Positions 44,742 through 52,934 of a stretch of 64,000 bases of DNA are shown here, in pieces. Within the stretch, counting starts at the first letter, position 1. Each line of letters starts with the position of its first letter. The notes under the pieces are model-generated. The model was given only the letters and a program-made list of their open reading frames with translations, had not been told where the DNA came from and did no database searches. This stretch comes from Paracoccaceae bacterium (GTDB lineage Bacteria > Pseudomonadota > Alphaproteobacteria > Rhodobacterales > Rhodobacteraceae). Where the stretch lies: NCBI GenBank assembly GCA_027013095.1, contig JALUYI010000011.1, positions 1 through 64,000 on the forward strand, given 5' to 3'. The translations under genes and the position numbers were made by a program.

Positions 44742-45638
44742 GTGAAGCTGAGCGCGGATCAGTGGCGCGGTCATCTGGCGATGCTGTTGTTTTCGGTTCT
44801 GGTTGCAGGCTCGTTCAGTCTGGGACATCTGGTGGCCAACGAGATTTCGCCCCCGGCCCTGACGGCGGTTCGCTTTGTTCTGGCGGCTGTGGTTATGGGG
44901 GTCTTGATGACGGTCACGCCGGGGGTGACACGGGACAGTTTTCGTGCGCCGTGGCGGTATCTTTTGCTGGGTGGCATGTTGGCGATCTATTTCGTCCTGA
45001 TGTTTGAAGGATTGAAGACGGCGCCGCCGGTCTCGGCCTCGGCGGTATTTACACTGATGCCCCTGATGGCTGCCGTGGCCGGGTTTTTCATTCTTCACCA
45101 GATCACCACCGGGCGTATGCTGGCGGCGCTATTGATTGCGGCGAGCGGGGCGTTGTGGGTCATATTTCGCGGCGATCTGGCGGCGCTGATCGAGATGGAT
45201 ATGGGGCGCGGCGAGGCGATCTTTTTTGCTGGATGTATCAGCCACGCGGTCTATACGCCGGTTGTCAAGCGCCTCAATCGCGGTGAGAGCCCGATTGTGT
45301 TTACCTTTGGCACGCTGATCGGCGGCTCGCTTGTACTGTTGCTGTTCGGGGCCCCCGATCTGCTGGCGACCGACTGGGGGCACCTGCCGCCGATCGTCTG
45401 GATCACGCTGGCCTATCTGGTGGTGTTCTCGACAGCGGCGACATTTGTTGCGCTGCAGTTTGCCGCCCTGCGCCTGCCCGCGGCCAAGGTGCTGGCCTAT
45501 ACCTATCTGACCCCGGCATGGGTCATCCTGTGGGAGTTCGCATTGGGGAACGGTCTGCCCGCGGGCAAGGTTTTTCTGGGCGTTGGCGCCACCGCCGTTG
45601 CGTTGGTCATGCTTTTGCGGGACGAAGAGCGCAGATGA
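44742..45638 (+). CDS. EamA/DMT-family transporter
   Basis: The 298-residue protein starts at GTG 44742. Ten hydrophobic segments fall in two EamA repeats, with blocks such as PPALTAVRFVLAAVVMGV and the C-terminal AYTYLTPAWVILWEFALG. Such proteins export or import small metabolites. Placement after preA suggests movement of a pathway-related compound, but that is inference. Its 3' end overlaps the convergent TetR gene by 32 bases. Confidence 0.85.
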   Translation: MKLSADQWRGHLAMLLFSVLVAGSFSLGHLVANEISPPALTAVRFVLAAVVMGVLMTVTPGVTRDSFRAPWRYLLLGGMLAIYFVLMFEGLKTAPPVSASAVFTLMPLMAAVAGFFILHQITTGRMLAALLIAASGALWVIFRGDLAALIEMDMGRGEAIFFAGCISHAVYTPVVKRLNRGESPIVFTFGTLIGGSLVLLLFGAPDLLATDWGHLPPIVWITLAYLVVFSTAATFVALQFAALRLPAAKVLAYTYLTPAWVILWEFALGNGLPAGKVFLGVGATAVALVMLLRDEERR

Positions 45639-46299
45639 ACAATTTGGTCAGATAGGATCGCGCCCCGTCAAACCAGTCGTCGGCGCGGGGCCCGAGGATC
45701 ACGCTGACCTGAGCGTTGAAATCGGCGTAGTGCTGGGTCGTTGCCCAGATCGAAAAGATCAGGTGATAGGGATCGACATCGGCGATTTTGCCCTCGGCCG
45801 CCCAGTGGCGGATCACCTCGGCCTTTTCATCGACCAGATTTTTCAGCGGGCCCTTGATCTGGTCAATGACGCGCGGGGCGCCCTGCAGGATCTCGTTGGC
45901 AAACAGGCGGCTTTCGCGGGGATAGTCCCGGGCCATTTCGAGTTTCCGGGTGACGTAGCCGAGGATCTCTTCCACCGGGTCTCCGGTTTCGTCCAAGGTG
46001 CGCAATGGCGCAAGCCAAGTGTCCAGCATGCGCGCCAGCAGGCGGGCGTGGATTTCATCCTTGCCATCGAAATAATACAGCAGGTTTGGCTTGGACAGGC
46101 CGGCCTCGTTGGCAATCTGGTCGATGGTCGAGCCACGAAAACCGTATTTGGAAAACACCACCAGCGCCGCGGCAAGGATCTGCTCGGTCTTTTCGCGCTG
46201 GATGCGCGTTTGCGATTTGGAAGCTGCTGCTCGTGCCAAGCGATGCCCATCTCTGTTTTTCGTCCACCGGCATTCTGGACCGGATGGTAAATTCAGCAA
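45607..46299 (-). CDS. RutR-like TetR-family regulator (first copy)
   Basis: The protein has about 230 residues; no in-frame ATG precedes the helix-turn-helix, so the start is non-ATG (TTG 46299 or TTG 46239). The N-terminal DNA-binding domain reads REKTEQILAAALVVFSKYGF, TIDQIANEAGLSKPNLLYYF. The C-terminal ligand domain contains RLFANEILQGAPRVID and IFSIWATTQHYADFNAQVSV, which match E. coli RutR, a uracil/thymine-sensing regulator. It is very probably a controller of the pyrimidine genes around it. Confidence 0.85.
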   Translation of the reverse strand: MLNLPSGPECRWTKNRDGHRLARAAASKSQTRIQREKTEQILAAALVVFSKYGFRGSTIDQIANEAGLSKPNLLYYFDGKDEIHARLLARMLDTWLAPLRTLDETGDPVEEILGYVTRKLEMARDYPRESRLFANEILQGAPRVIDQIKGPLKNLVDEKAEVIRHWAAEGKIADVDPYHLIFSIWATTQHYADFNAQVSVILGPRADDWFDGARSYLTKLFICALRPAKA

Positions 46300-46313
46300 A
46301 GCATGAATGAACC

Positions 46314-47387
46314 CTAGCTGTAAAGGGCGCGGGCCTCGGCGTGGGTCAGCAGGCGTTTGGTATTTTCATCCCAGAGCCGCAGGTTGACGCTGTGCAGGCT
46401 TTGGCGGATGGTCAGGCGCTGGGCGTGCCTCAGGGCCGGGTGGTCCCTCAGTACCTCGGCCAGCCGGTAAAAGGGGATGCGGCTATAGAGATGGTGGACA
46501 TGGTGAATGCCGATATTCGCGGTCAGCCATTGCAGCGCGGCCGGCAGGGTATAGTGTGAGCTGCCCTGCAGCGCGGCTTCGTGCAACTGCCAGTTTTCGT
46601 TGTCCGCCCAATAGGTGTGTTCAAACTGGTGCTGAACATAGAATAGCCACAGGCCCAGCGAGGCACCTACCAGTGTTGTCGGCAGAAAGATCAGCAGAAT
46701 CGGGGCAAGGCCGCCAAACCACAGCATCAGCCCAAGGCCCAGGGCAATCGCGCCGTTGGTGGCCATCGAGCTGGTCCAATAGCGCCAACCGGCCTTCATC
46801 AACCCGATGGGCAGGCGGTTTTGCAGATAAAACAGATAGATAGGCCCAAAGCCGAACAGAATCACGGGGTTGCGATACAGCCGATAGGACAGCCGCCCCC
46901 AGATCCCTCGAGCACGGTACTCCGCCACCGTCAGGGTTTGCACATCGCCGATCCCCCGACGCCCCAGATTTCCCGAGGTCGCGTGATGCAATGAATGGGT
47001 GCGCCGCCAGACGTCATAGGGCGTCAGGGTCAGAACCCCAAGGCCACGCCCGATCCAGTCGCCCAACCCCTTGTGCCGGAAAAAGGCGCGGTGGCCGCAA
47101 TCGTGCTGAATAACAAACAGGCGCACCAGAAACAGGCCATTGGCAAGCGACAGCGCCAGCGTCAGCCAGTAGCTGAACGACATCGCCCACCATGCCGCCG
47201 CTGCAATCAGCAGAAACGGGATCAGGCTGACTGTCAGTTCAAATAGGCTGCGCGCGGCGTTCGGGTCGCGGTATTCGGCCAAAAGCTGGCACCAGTCGCG
47301 GGCGGTTTTGGGTTGCGTGGCTGGTCTTGATGTCGGGGGAACGGAGGTGCGAGTGGCCTTCGTGGCAGACGCCGCTGGATCGGTCAT
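46314..47387 (-). CDS. Fatty-acid desaturase (membrane di-iron type)
   Basis: The 357-residue protein has several hydrophobic segments and three histidine boxes: HDCGH, HSLHH and HHVHH, as in omega-6/delta-12-type acyl-lipid desaturases. The N-terminus has a Ser/Thr/Pro/Ala-rich tail. It introduces double bonds into membrane acyl chains. It sits between the two RutR-like genes with no known link to pyrimidine use, so it may be a bystander. Confidence 0.9.
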   Translation of the reverse strand: MTDPAASATKATRTSVPPTSRPATQPKTARDWCQLLAEYRDPNAARSLFELTVSLIPFLLIAAAAWWAMSFSYWLTLALSLANGLFLVRLFVIQHDCGHRAFFRHKGLGDWIGRGLGVLTLTPYDVWRRTHSLHHATSGNLGRRGIGDVQTLTVAEYRARGIWGRLSYRLYRNPVILFGFGPIYLFYLQNRLPIGLMKAGWRYWTSSMATNGAIALGLGLMLWFGGLAPILLIFLPTTLVGASLGLWLFYVQHQFEHTYWADNENWQLHEAALQGSSHYTLPAALQWLTANIGIHHVHHLYSRIPFYRLAEVLRDHPALRHAQRLTIRQSLHSVNLRLWDENTKRLLTHAEARALYS

Positions 47388-47532
47388 GTGAGTGGTGTTT
47401 TCCTATGTTACAGGATGGCCCATAGGGGGATATTTGCAAAATCGCAAGGAAATAGGGCCGAGATCCGATCAAATCTCGCCTGCAACACGGGATTTCTTGT
47501 GCGAGATTTCCGTCAGGTCCGGGGATTGGCGG

Positions 47533-48180
47533 TCAGGTTTCGGGCGGAATCTCGACGCCAACGCCGGTCAGGATGATCTGTTTGATGGCGCGTTTTGCTT
47601 CGGTCCAGCCAGCGTCATCCAGCGGGGCGCCGTTGTTCAGGGTTTCGATCTGATGACCAAAATCGGCGTAGTGCTGGGTCGTCGCCCAGAGCATATAGAG
47701 CAGGTGGCGGGGATTGATCGGGTCCATTCGCCCCTCGTCGATCCATCGCTGAATGACCTCCATGCGCCCTTCGGTCCATTCGGCAAGGGTGGTCTCCAGA
47801 TAATCCTGAATGACCGGCGCGCCGTGCATGACCTCGCTGGCCCAGACTTTTGAGCCCGCGGGGTAGGCGCGGCTCAGCTCCATCTTGGCGTCGATATAGG
47901 CTGCGATCCCTTCGGCCGGGCCGGTGGCGCTATCAAAGACGTCCGCAGCGCGCAACCAGATCTGAAAGATATTCTCGACCACCTGACGATAAAGCGCCTC
48001 TTTTGTGGGAAAGTAATAATGCAGGTTTGCCTTGGGCAGCCCGGCCATGTCGGCGATCAGTTGCATGGTGGCGCCACCGAATCCGGCCTCGGCAAAGACC
48101 TTTTCGGCCGCGGACAGGATGCGTGCCTCACGTTCCTGACGGCGTCCTTTTTGGCGTGGCTGTTTGGTTTCCATATTCAT
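47533..48180 (-). CDS. RutR-like TetR-family regulator (second copy)
   Basis: The protein has 215 residues from MNMETKQPRQKGRRQEREAR (a second ATG lies two codons later); the much longer open frame upstream is not coding. It has a TetR helix-turn-helix (ILSAAEKVFAEAGFGGATMQ, IADMAGLPKANLHYYF) and a RutR-type C-terminal domain with VWASEVMHGAPVIQDYL and LLYMLWATTQHYADFGHQIE. It is divergent from the beta-ureidopropionase gene, with two RutR boxes in between. It is paralogous to the gene at 45607-46299. Confidence 0.9.
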   Translation of the reverse strand: MNMETKQPRQKGRRQEREARILSAAEKVFAEAGFGGATMQLIADMAGLPKANLHYYFPTKEALYRQVVENIFQIWLRAADVFDSATGPAEGIAAYIDAKMELSRAYPAGSKVWASEVMHGAPVIQDYLETTLAEWTEGRMEVIQRWIDEGRMDPINPRHLLYMLWATTQHYADFGHQIETLNNGAPLDDAGWTEAKRAIKQIILTGVGVEIPPET

Positions 48181-48203
48181 TCCGGCATTTGCCCAGATTT
48201 TTC

Positions 48204-48219
48204 TTGACCAAATGGTCAG
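48204..48219. promoter_or_regulatory. RutR box 1
   Basis: TTGACCAAATGGTCAG matches the established RutR operator TTGACCANNTGGTCAA at 13 of 14 defined positions. It lies 24 bases from the second RutR-like gene's start and in its divergent promoter region. Confidence 0.85.
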
Positions 48220-48236
48220 GTTGTGGTCCCGTATTG

Positions 48237-48252
48237 TTGACCATATGGTCAG
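48237..48252. promoter_or_regulatory. RutR box 2
   Basis: TTGACCATATGGTCAG again matches TTGACCANNTGGTCAA at 13 of 14 positions, exactly 33 bases (three helical turns) from box 1. It lies 73 bases before the beta-ureidopropionase ATG. The pair should repress both divergent genes and may allow cooperative binding. Confidence 0.85.
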
Positions 48253-48324
48253 AAACAGGATTTTCGCAAGAGCGAAGCGTATCCGGCAGGACAAGCGATG
48301 CGCGCAAGACACGGGAGAAAGATC

Positions 48325-49191
48325 ATGGCCAAGCTGAAGGGTGGACTCATTCAAATGGGGTTGAAGGGGGATACCTCGGAATCTCCGGACGCCATCCGGC
48401 AAAAGATGCTGGACGCGCATTTGCCGCTGATTGATGAGGCAGGCAAGCAGGGTGTACAGGTTCTGTGCATGCAGGAGGTATTCACCCAGCCCTATTTCTG
48501 CCCCAGCCAGGATGGCAAGTGGTATGCGGCGGCGGAATCCATTCCCGATGGCCCGACCGTCAAGCTGATGCAGGAATATGCAAAGAAATATTCCATGGTC
48601 ATCGTCGTTCCGATTTATGAAGAGGAAATGACCGGCGTCTATTATAATACCGCCGCCGTGATTGACGCCGATGGAAGCTATCTTGGGAAATACCGCAAGA
48701 CGCATATTCCGCAGGTCGCCGGGTTCTGGGAGAAATTCTTTTTCAAGCCGGGCGGCTCGAATTATCCGGTTTTCCAGACTGCCTATTGCAAGCTGGGCGT
48801 CTATATCTGCTATGACCGCCACTTCCCCGAGGGTTGGCGCGCGCTGGCGCTGAACGGGGCCGAATATATCGTTAACCCCTCGGCAACTGTGGCCGGGCTG
48901 TCGGAATATCTGTGGAAGCTGGAACAACCGGCCTCGGCGGTGGCCAATGGCTGTTATATCGGGGCGATCAACAGGGTTGGAACCGAAGGGCCGTGGAACA
49001 TCGGTGAGTTCTATGGCCAGAGCTATTTCGTCAACCCGCGCGGGCAGATCGAAAAAGAGGCCAGCCGCGACAAGGACGAATTGATCGTTCACGACATGGA
49101 CATGGATATGGTGCGTGAAGTGCGCGACACGTGGCAATTCTTCCGCGATCGGCGCCCGGAAACCTACGGCGCCTTGACCGAGATCCGCTGA
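48325..49191 (+). CDS. N-carbamoyl-beta-alanine amidase (beta-ureidopropionase), nitrilase family
   Basis: The protein has 288 residues from ATG 48325, preceded by GGGAG; the frame from 48298 is longer but without support. It has the nitrilase-superfamily catalytic triad E51 (MQEVFTQPYFCP), K125 (KYRKTHIP) and C162 (YICYDRHFPEGWRALAL). It hydrolyses N-carbamoyl-beta-alanine to beta-alanine, CO2 and ammonia. It sits first in the plus-strand operon, followed by the M20 amidase and dihydropyrimidinase. Confidence 0.9.
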   Translation: MAKLKGGLIQMGLKGDTSESPDAIRQKMLDAHLPLIDEAGKQGVQVLCMQEVFTQPYFCPSQDGKWYAAAESIPDGPTVKLMQEYAKKYSMVIVVPIYEEEMTGVYYNTAAVIDADGSYLGKYRKTHIPQVAGFWEKFFFKPGGSNYPVFQTAYCKLGVYICYDRHFPEGWRALALNGAEYIVNPSATVAGLSEYLWKLEQPASAVANGCYIGAINRVGTEGPWNIGEFYGQSYFVNPRGQIEKEASRDKDELIVHDMDMDMVREVRDTWQFFRDRRPETYGALTEIR

Positions 49192-49247
49192 GCGTGCCCT
49201 GACAACCGACACAGACCTCTCAATTTCATCCGCAAGGACCTTTCCGT

Positions 49248-50498
49248 ATGGCGACACCCAGCGACAATATGAAGATCAACAGTGACCGTCTTTGGGACAG
49301 TCTGATGGAGATGGCCAAGATCGCGCCGGGCGTTGCCGGTGGGTGCAACCGCCAGACCTTGACCGACGCGGATAATGAGGGCCGCCACCTGTTCAAGAAA
49401 TGGTGCGAAGAGGCGGGATGCAGCATGGGCGTCGATACGATGGGCAACATGTTTGCCCGTCGTGAGGGCACAAACCCCGACGCCTTGCCGGTTTATGTCG
49501 GCAGTCACCTTGATACCCAGCCCACCGGCGGGAAATACGATGGCGTTCTGGGGGTGCTGGGCGGGCTGGAGATCGTCCGCTCGCTGAACGATCTGAATGT
49601 GCAGACGAAACACCCGATCGTCGTTGTTAACTGGACCAACGAAGAGGGCACGCGGTTTTCTCCGGCGATGCTGGCCAGCGGCGTCTTTGCTGGGGTTATC
49701 GATCAGGATTACGCCTATTCGCGTCAGGACCACGAGGGCAAGGTCTTTGGCGAGGAACTGAAGCGGATCGGCTGGGTCGGAGATGAGCCGGTGGGCGCCC
49801 GGAAGATGCATGCGCTGTTTGAGTTGCATATTGAGCAAGGGCCAATTCTGGAGGCCGAGAACAAGGAAATTGGCGTCGTCACCCACGGGCAGGGCCTGCG
49901 CTGGATCGAATGCACGGTGACCGGCAAGGGTCAGCACACAGGGTCAACCCCCATGCGGATGCGTCGCAACGCAGGGCGTGGGCTGGCGCAGATCACCGAA
50001 CTTGTGCACGAGATTGCGATGAAGCACCAGCCCAATGCGGTCGGTGCGATCGGGCAGATCGACATCTACCCGAACAGCCGCAACATCATCCCGGAAAAGG
50101 CCGTGTTCACGGTTGATTTCCGCAGTCACGAGCTGGACACCATGGAAGGCATGGTGGCTGAATTGCTGGACAAGGCCCCGGGGATTTGCGAGGCGCTGGG
50201 ATGTACGTTCGAATGGGAGGATGTCGGCCATTTCGATCCGCCCGCCTTTAACGAGGATTGCGTAAAAGCCGTGCGGCAAGCGGCTGAGCGTCTGGGCTAC
50301 AGCCACATGGATATCATCTCGGGGGCGGGGCATGACGCCTGTTGGGTCAATCAGGTTGCTCCGACGAGCATGGTGATGTGCCCCTGTGTCGATGGCCTCT
50401 CGCATAATGAGGCCGAAGAGATCAGCCAAGATTGGGCCGAAGCAGGCACGAATGTGCTGTTGCACGCGGTGGTTGAAATGGCGGAGATCGTGGAATAG
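49248..50498 (+). CDS. M20-family amidase (N-carbamoyl-amino-acid / beta-ureidopropionase type)
   Basis: The 416-residue zinc-dependent hydrolase has metal-binding and catalytic blocks VGSHLDTQPTGGKYDG, NWTNEEGTRFSPAM, HIEQGPILE, TGSTPMRMRRNAG, and ISGAGHDACWVNQV. The family includes HyuC, AllC and bacterial beta-ureidopropionases. It lies between the nitrilase-type amidase and dihydropyrimidinase, so it is a second candidate for carbamoyl removal, perhaps with a different substrate (for example the beta-ureidoisobutyrate from thymine, or a hydantoin product). Confidence 0.88.
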   Translation: MATPSDNMKINSDRLWDSLMEMAKIAPGVAGGCNRQTLTDADNEGRHLFKKWCEEAGCSMGVDTMGNMFARREGTNPDALPVYVGSHLDTQPTGGKYDGVLGVLGGLEIVRSLNDLNVQTKHPIVVVNWTNEEGTRFSPAMLASGVFAGVIDQDYAYSRQDHEGKVFGEELKRIGWVGDEPVGARKMHALFELHIEQGPILEAENKEIGVVTHGQGLRWIECTVTGKGQHTGSTPMRMRRNAGRGLAQITELVHEIAMKHQPNAVGAIGQIDIYPNSRNIIPEKAVFTVDFRSHELDTMEGMVAELLDKAPGICEALGCTFEWEDVGHFDPPAFNEDCVKAVRQAAERLGYSHMDIISGAGHDACWVNQVAPTSMVMCPCVDGLSHNEAEEISQDWAEAGTNVLLHAVVEMAEIVE

Positions 50499-50507
50499 GG
50501 CGGTGTA

Positions 50508-50556
50508 GCGGGGGCCAGCCCCCTGCACCCCCGGAGTATTTGTACAAAGAAGAAGC
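50508..50556. repeat. Dispersed intergenic element with GGGGG/CCCCC hairpin
   Basis: AGCGGGGGCCAGCCCCCTGC followed by ACCCCCGGAGTATTTGTAC and AAAGAAGAAG resembles short intergenic elements that recur in Rhodobacterales (C-rich tail plus GGAGTATTT). The 5-bp G/C stem has a 4-base loop. It is only single-copy in this window, so recurrence is from memory. It lies between the M20 amidase and dihydropyrimidinase. Confidence 0.4.
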
Positions 50557-50587
50557 GGGTGAAGAATCTGCTTTAGGGAGGTTCAAA

Positions 50588-52048
50588 ATGACCAAAGTCA
50601 TCAAAAACGGCACTATCGTGACGGCGGATCGCGAGTATAAGGCGGATGTCCTGATTGAGGGCGAGACGATCAAGGAGATCGGGCCTGACCTCAAGGGGGA
50701 TGAATATATCGACGCCGAGGGCGCCTATGTCATGCCCGGCGGGATTGATCCTCATACCCATCTGGAAATGCCCTTTATGGGAACAACGGCCGATGAGACC
50801 TTTGAGAGCGGAACCTGGGCGGCAGCGGTCGGTGGGACGACCATGCTGGTGGATTTTTGTCTGCCGGGCGAGGATGGCAGCCTGAAAAACGCGATCAATG
50901 AGTGGCACCGCAAGAGCGCACCGCAGATTTGCAGTGATGTCGGCTATCACATGGCAATCACCGCATGGAACGAGCAGGTGTTTGACGAGATGGAAGACGC
51001 CGTCAAGATGGGGGTGAACAGTTTCAAGCATTTCATGGCCTACAAGGGGGCGTTGATGCTGGAGGATGATGAGCTGTTCGCCAGTTTCAAGCGCTGTGGA
51101 GAATTGGGCGTTTTGCCGATGGTTCATGCCGAAAATGGTGATCTGGTCTATGAATTGCAGCAGAAATATATGGCCGAGGGCATAACCGGCCCTGAGGGCC
51201 ACGGATTTTCCCGCCCACCGGAATTGGAGGGCGAGGCTGCCAACCGAGCCATTACCATTGCAGATGCCGCGGGTGTTCCCCTTTATATTGTGCATGTCAG
51301 TTGCGAACAGGCGCATGAGGCAATCCGGCGCGCGCGCCAAAAGGGGATGCGGGTTTATGGCGAACCACTGGCCCAGTTTCTGGTGCTGGACGAAAGTGAA
51401 TATCTGAACAAGGACTGGTTGCACGCCGCGCAACGGGTGATGAGCCCGCCGTTCCGGGCGAAAAAGCATCAGGATAGCCTGTGGGCGGGTCTTCAGGCGG
51501 GCAGTCTGCAAGTGGTGGCAACGGACCATTGTGTGTTCAAGTCGGACAAGAAAAAGATGGGCCTGAACGATTTTACCAAGATCCCCAATGGCACGGGTGG
51601 CCTGGAAGAGCGCCGCGCGGTTCTGTGGACCGAAGGGGTCGAGACTGGCCGCTTGACCCCCAGCGAATTTGTTGCGGTTACATCGACCAATATTGCCAAG
51701 ATCCTGAATATCTATCCGCGCAAGGGCGCCATGATGCCTGGTGCTGATGCCGATATCGTGGTTTGGGATCCGAAGATATCCAAGACCCTGTCGGTAACGA
51801 CGCAAAAATCGGTCGGCGATTGCAACGTGTTCGAGGGCATGAAGGTGACTGCACAGTCGCGCTTTACCCTGTCGCGGGGTGATGTGATCTGGGCTTGGGG
51901 GCAGAACAGCCAGCCCCAGCCGGGGCGTGGGAAATTCGTGCCACGCCCACCGTTCCAGTCGGCGCAAAAGGCGCTGAGCAAATGGAAGGCCCTGACCGCG
52001 CCGAAGATGATCCATCGTGATCCGATGAACATTCCGGGTGGCCTTTAA
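50588..52048 (+). CDS. Dihydropyrimidinase / D-hydantoinase
   Basis: The protein has 486 residues from MTKVIKNGTIVTADREYKAD, after TAGGGAGG. The amidohydrolase fold has the metal motif GGIDPHTHLEM, the lysine segment FKHFMAYKGALM (carbamylated Lys), HAENGD, VHVSCEQAHE and ATDHCVF. It opens dihydrouracil to N-carbamoyl-beta-alanine or acts on hydantoins. This is step two of the reductive pathway. Confidence 0.93.
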   Translation: MTKVIKNGTIVTADREYKADVLIEGETIKEIGPDLKGDEYIDAEGAYVMPGGIDPHTHLEMPFMGTTADETFESGTWAAAVGGTTMLVDFCLPGEDGSLKNAINEWHRKSAPQICSDVGYHMAITAWNEQVFDEMEDAVKMGVNSFKHFMAYKGALMLEDDELFASFKRCGELGVLPMVHAENGDLVYELQQKYMAEGITGPEGHGFSRPPELEGEAANRAITIADAAGVPLYIVHVSCEQAHEAIRRARQKGMRVYGEPLAQFLVLDESEYLNKDWLHAAQRVMSPPFRAKKHQDSLWAGLQAGSLQVVATDHCVFKSDKKKMGLNDFTKIPNGTGGLEERRAVLWTEGVETGRLTPSEFVAVTSTNIAKILNIYPRKGAMMPGADADIVVWDPKISKTLSVTTQKSVGDCNVFEGMKVTAQSRFTLSRGDVIWAWGQNSQPQPGRGKFVPRPPFQSAQKALSKWKALTAPKMIHRDPMNIPGGL

Positions 52049-52094
52049 TGCCAGTGATCCCAACCACCTGCCATAACAAACGGGGAACACCGAC

Positions 52095-52880
52095 GTGACA
52101 GGACAAACAGTCGTCAAGGCCGAAAATCTGAGCCTGACGTTTCAGACCAATGACGGGCCGGTGCATGCACTGGCGGATATCGACCTGACCATTGACAAGG
52201 GTGAGTTCGTCTCGTTCATCGGTCCTTCGGGCTGCGGAAAGACGACGTTTCTGCGGGTCATGGCGGATCTTGAACAGCCGACATCGGGGTCAATCTGCAT
52301 CAATGGCGTCACTCCGGAAGAGGCGCGAAAATCGCGCGCATATGGCTATGTCTTTCAGGCCGCGGGCCTTTATCCGTGGCGGACGATCGGCGGCAATATC
52401 CGCCTGCCGTTGGAGATCATGGGCTATTCCCGCGCGGATCAGGCCGAGCGGGTCAGGCGGGTGCTGGAGCTGGTCGATCTTGACGGTTTCGAGAAAAAGT
52501 TTCCGTGGCAATTGTCGGGCGGCATGCAGCAGCGTGCCTCCATTGCCCGGGCCTTGGCGTTCGACGCCGATATCCTGTTGATGGATGAGCCGTTTGGCGC
52601 GCTTGATGAGATCGTGCGCGACCATTTGAACGAACAGTTGCTGAAACTTTGGGCCAAGACCAACAAGACAATCGCCTTTGTCACCCATTCGATCCCCGAG
52701 GCGGTTTATTTGTCTACCAAGATCGTGGTGATGAGCCCGCGCCCGGGTCGTATCGCCGATATCATCGATAGCACCCTGCCGCATGATCGTCCGCTCGATA
52801 TCCGGGACACGCCGGAGTTCCTGGAGGTCGCCCATCGGGTGCGTGAAGGCCTACGCGCGGGGCACGCCTATGAGGATTAA
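52095..52880 (+). CDS. ABC transporter ATP-binding protein (nitrate/taurine/thiamine-precursor type)
   Basis: The protein has 261 residues from GTG 52095. It shows Walker A GPSGCGKTT, Q-loop VFQAAGLYPWRT, signature LSGGMQQRASIARAL, Walker B ILLMDEPFGALDE and VTHSIPEAVYL. It is of the SsuB/TauB/NrtD-like class that pairs with NMT1/THI5 binding proteins. It energises the two permeases that follow. Confidence 0.93.
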   Translation: MTGQTVVKAENLSLTFQTNDGPVHALADIDLTIDKGEFVSFIGPSGCGKTTFLRVMADLEQPTSGSICINGVTPEEARKSRAYGYVFQAAGLYPWRTIGGNIRLPLEIMGYSRADQAERVRRVLELVDLDGFEKKFPWQLSGGMQQRASIARALAFDADILLMDEPFGALDEIVRDHLNEQLLKLWAKTNKTIAFVTHSIPEAVYLSTKIVVMSPRPGRIADIIDSTLPHDRPLDIRDTPEFLEVAHRVREGLRAGHAYED

Positions 52881-52934
52881 AAGCTTGCACGTCTTTTGCA
52901 AAACATTGGCCGTTGTCTCCGGAGGGTGGCCGTG

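Noticed and set aside
47533-49257. 574-residue minus-strand frame covering the second RutR-like gene and the amidase
   Set aside because: Only the last 215 codons look like a protein; the first part is antisense to the nitrilase-type amidase and to the promoter region.
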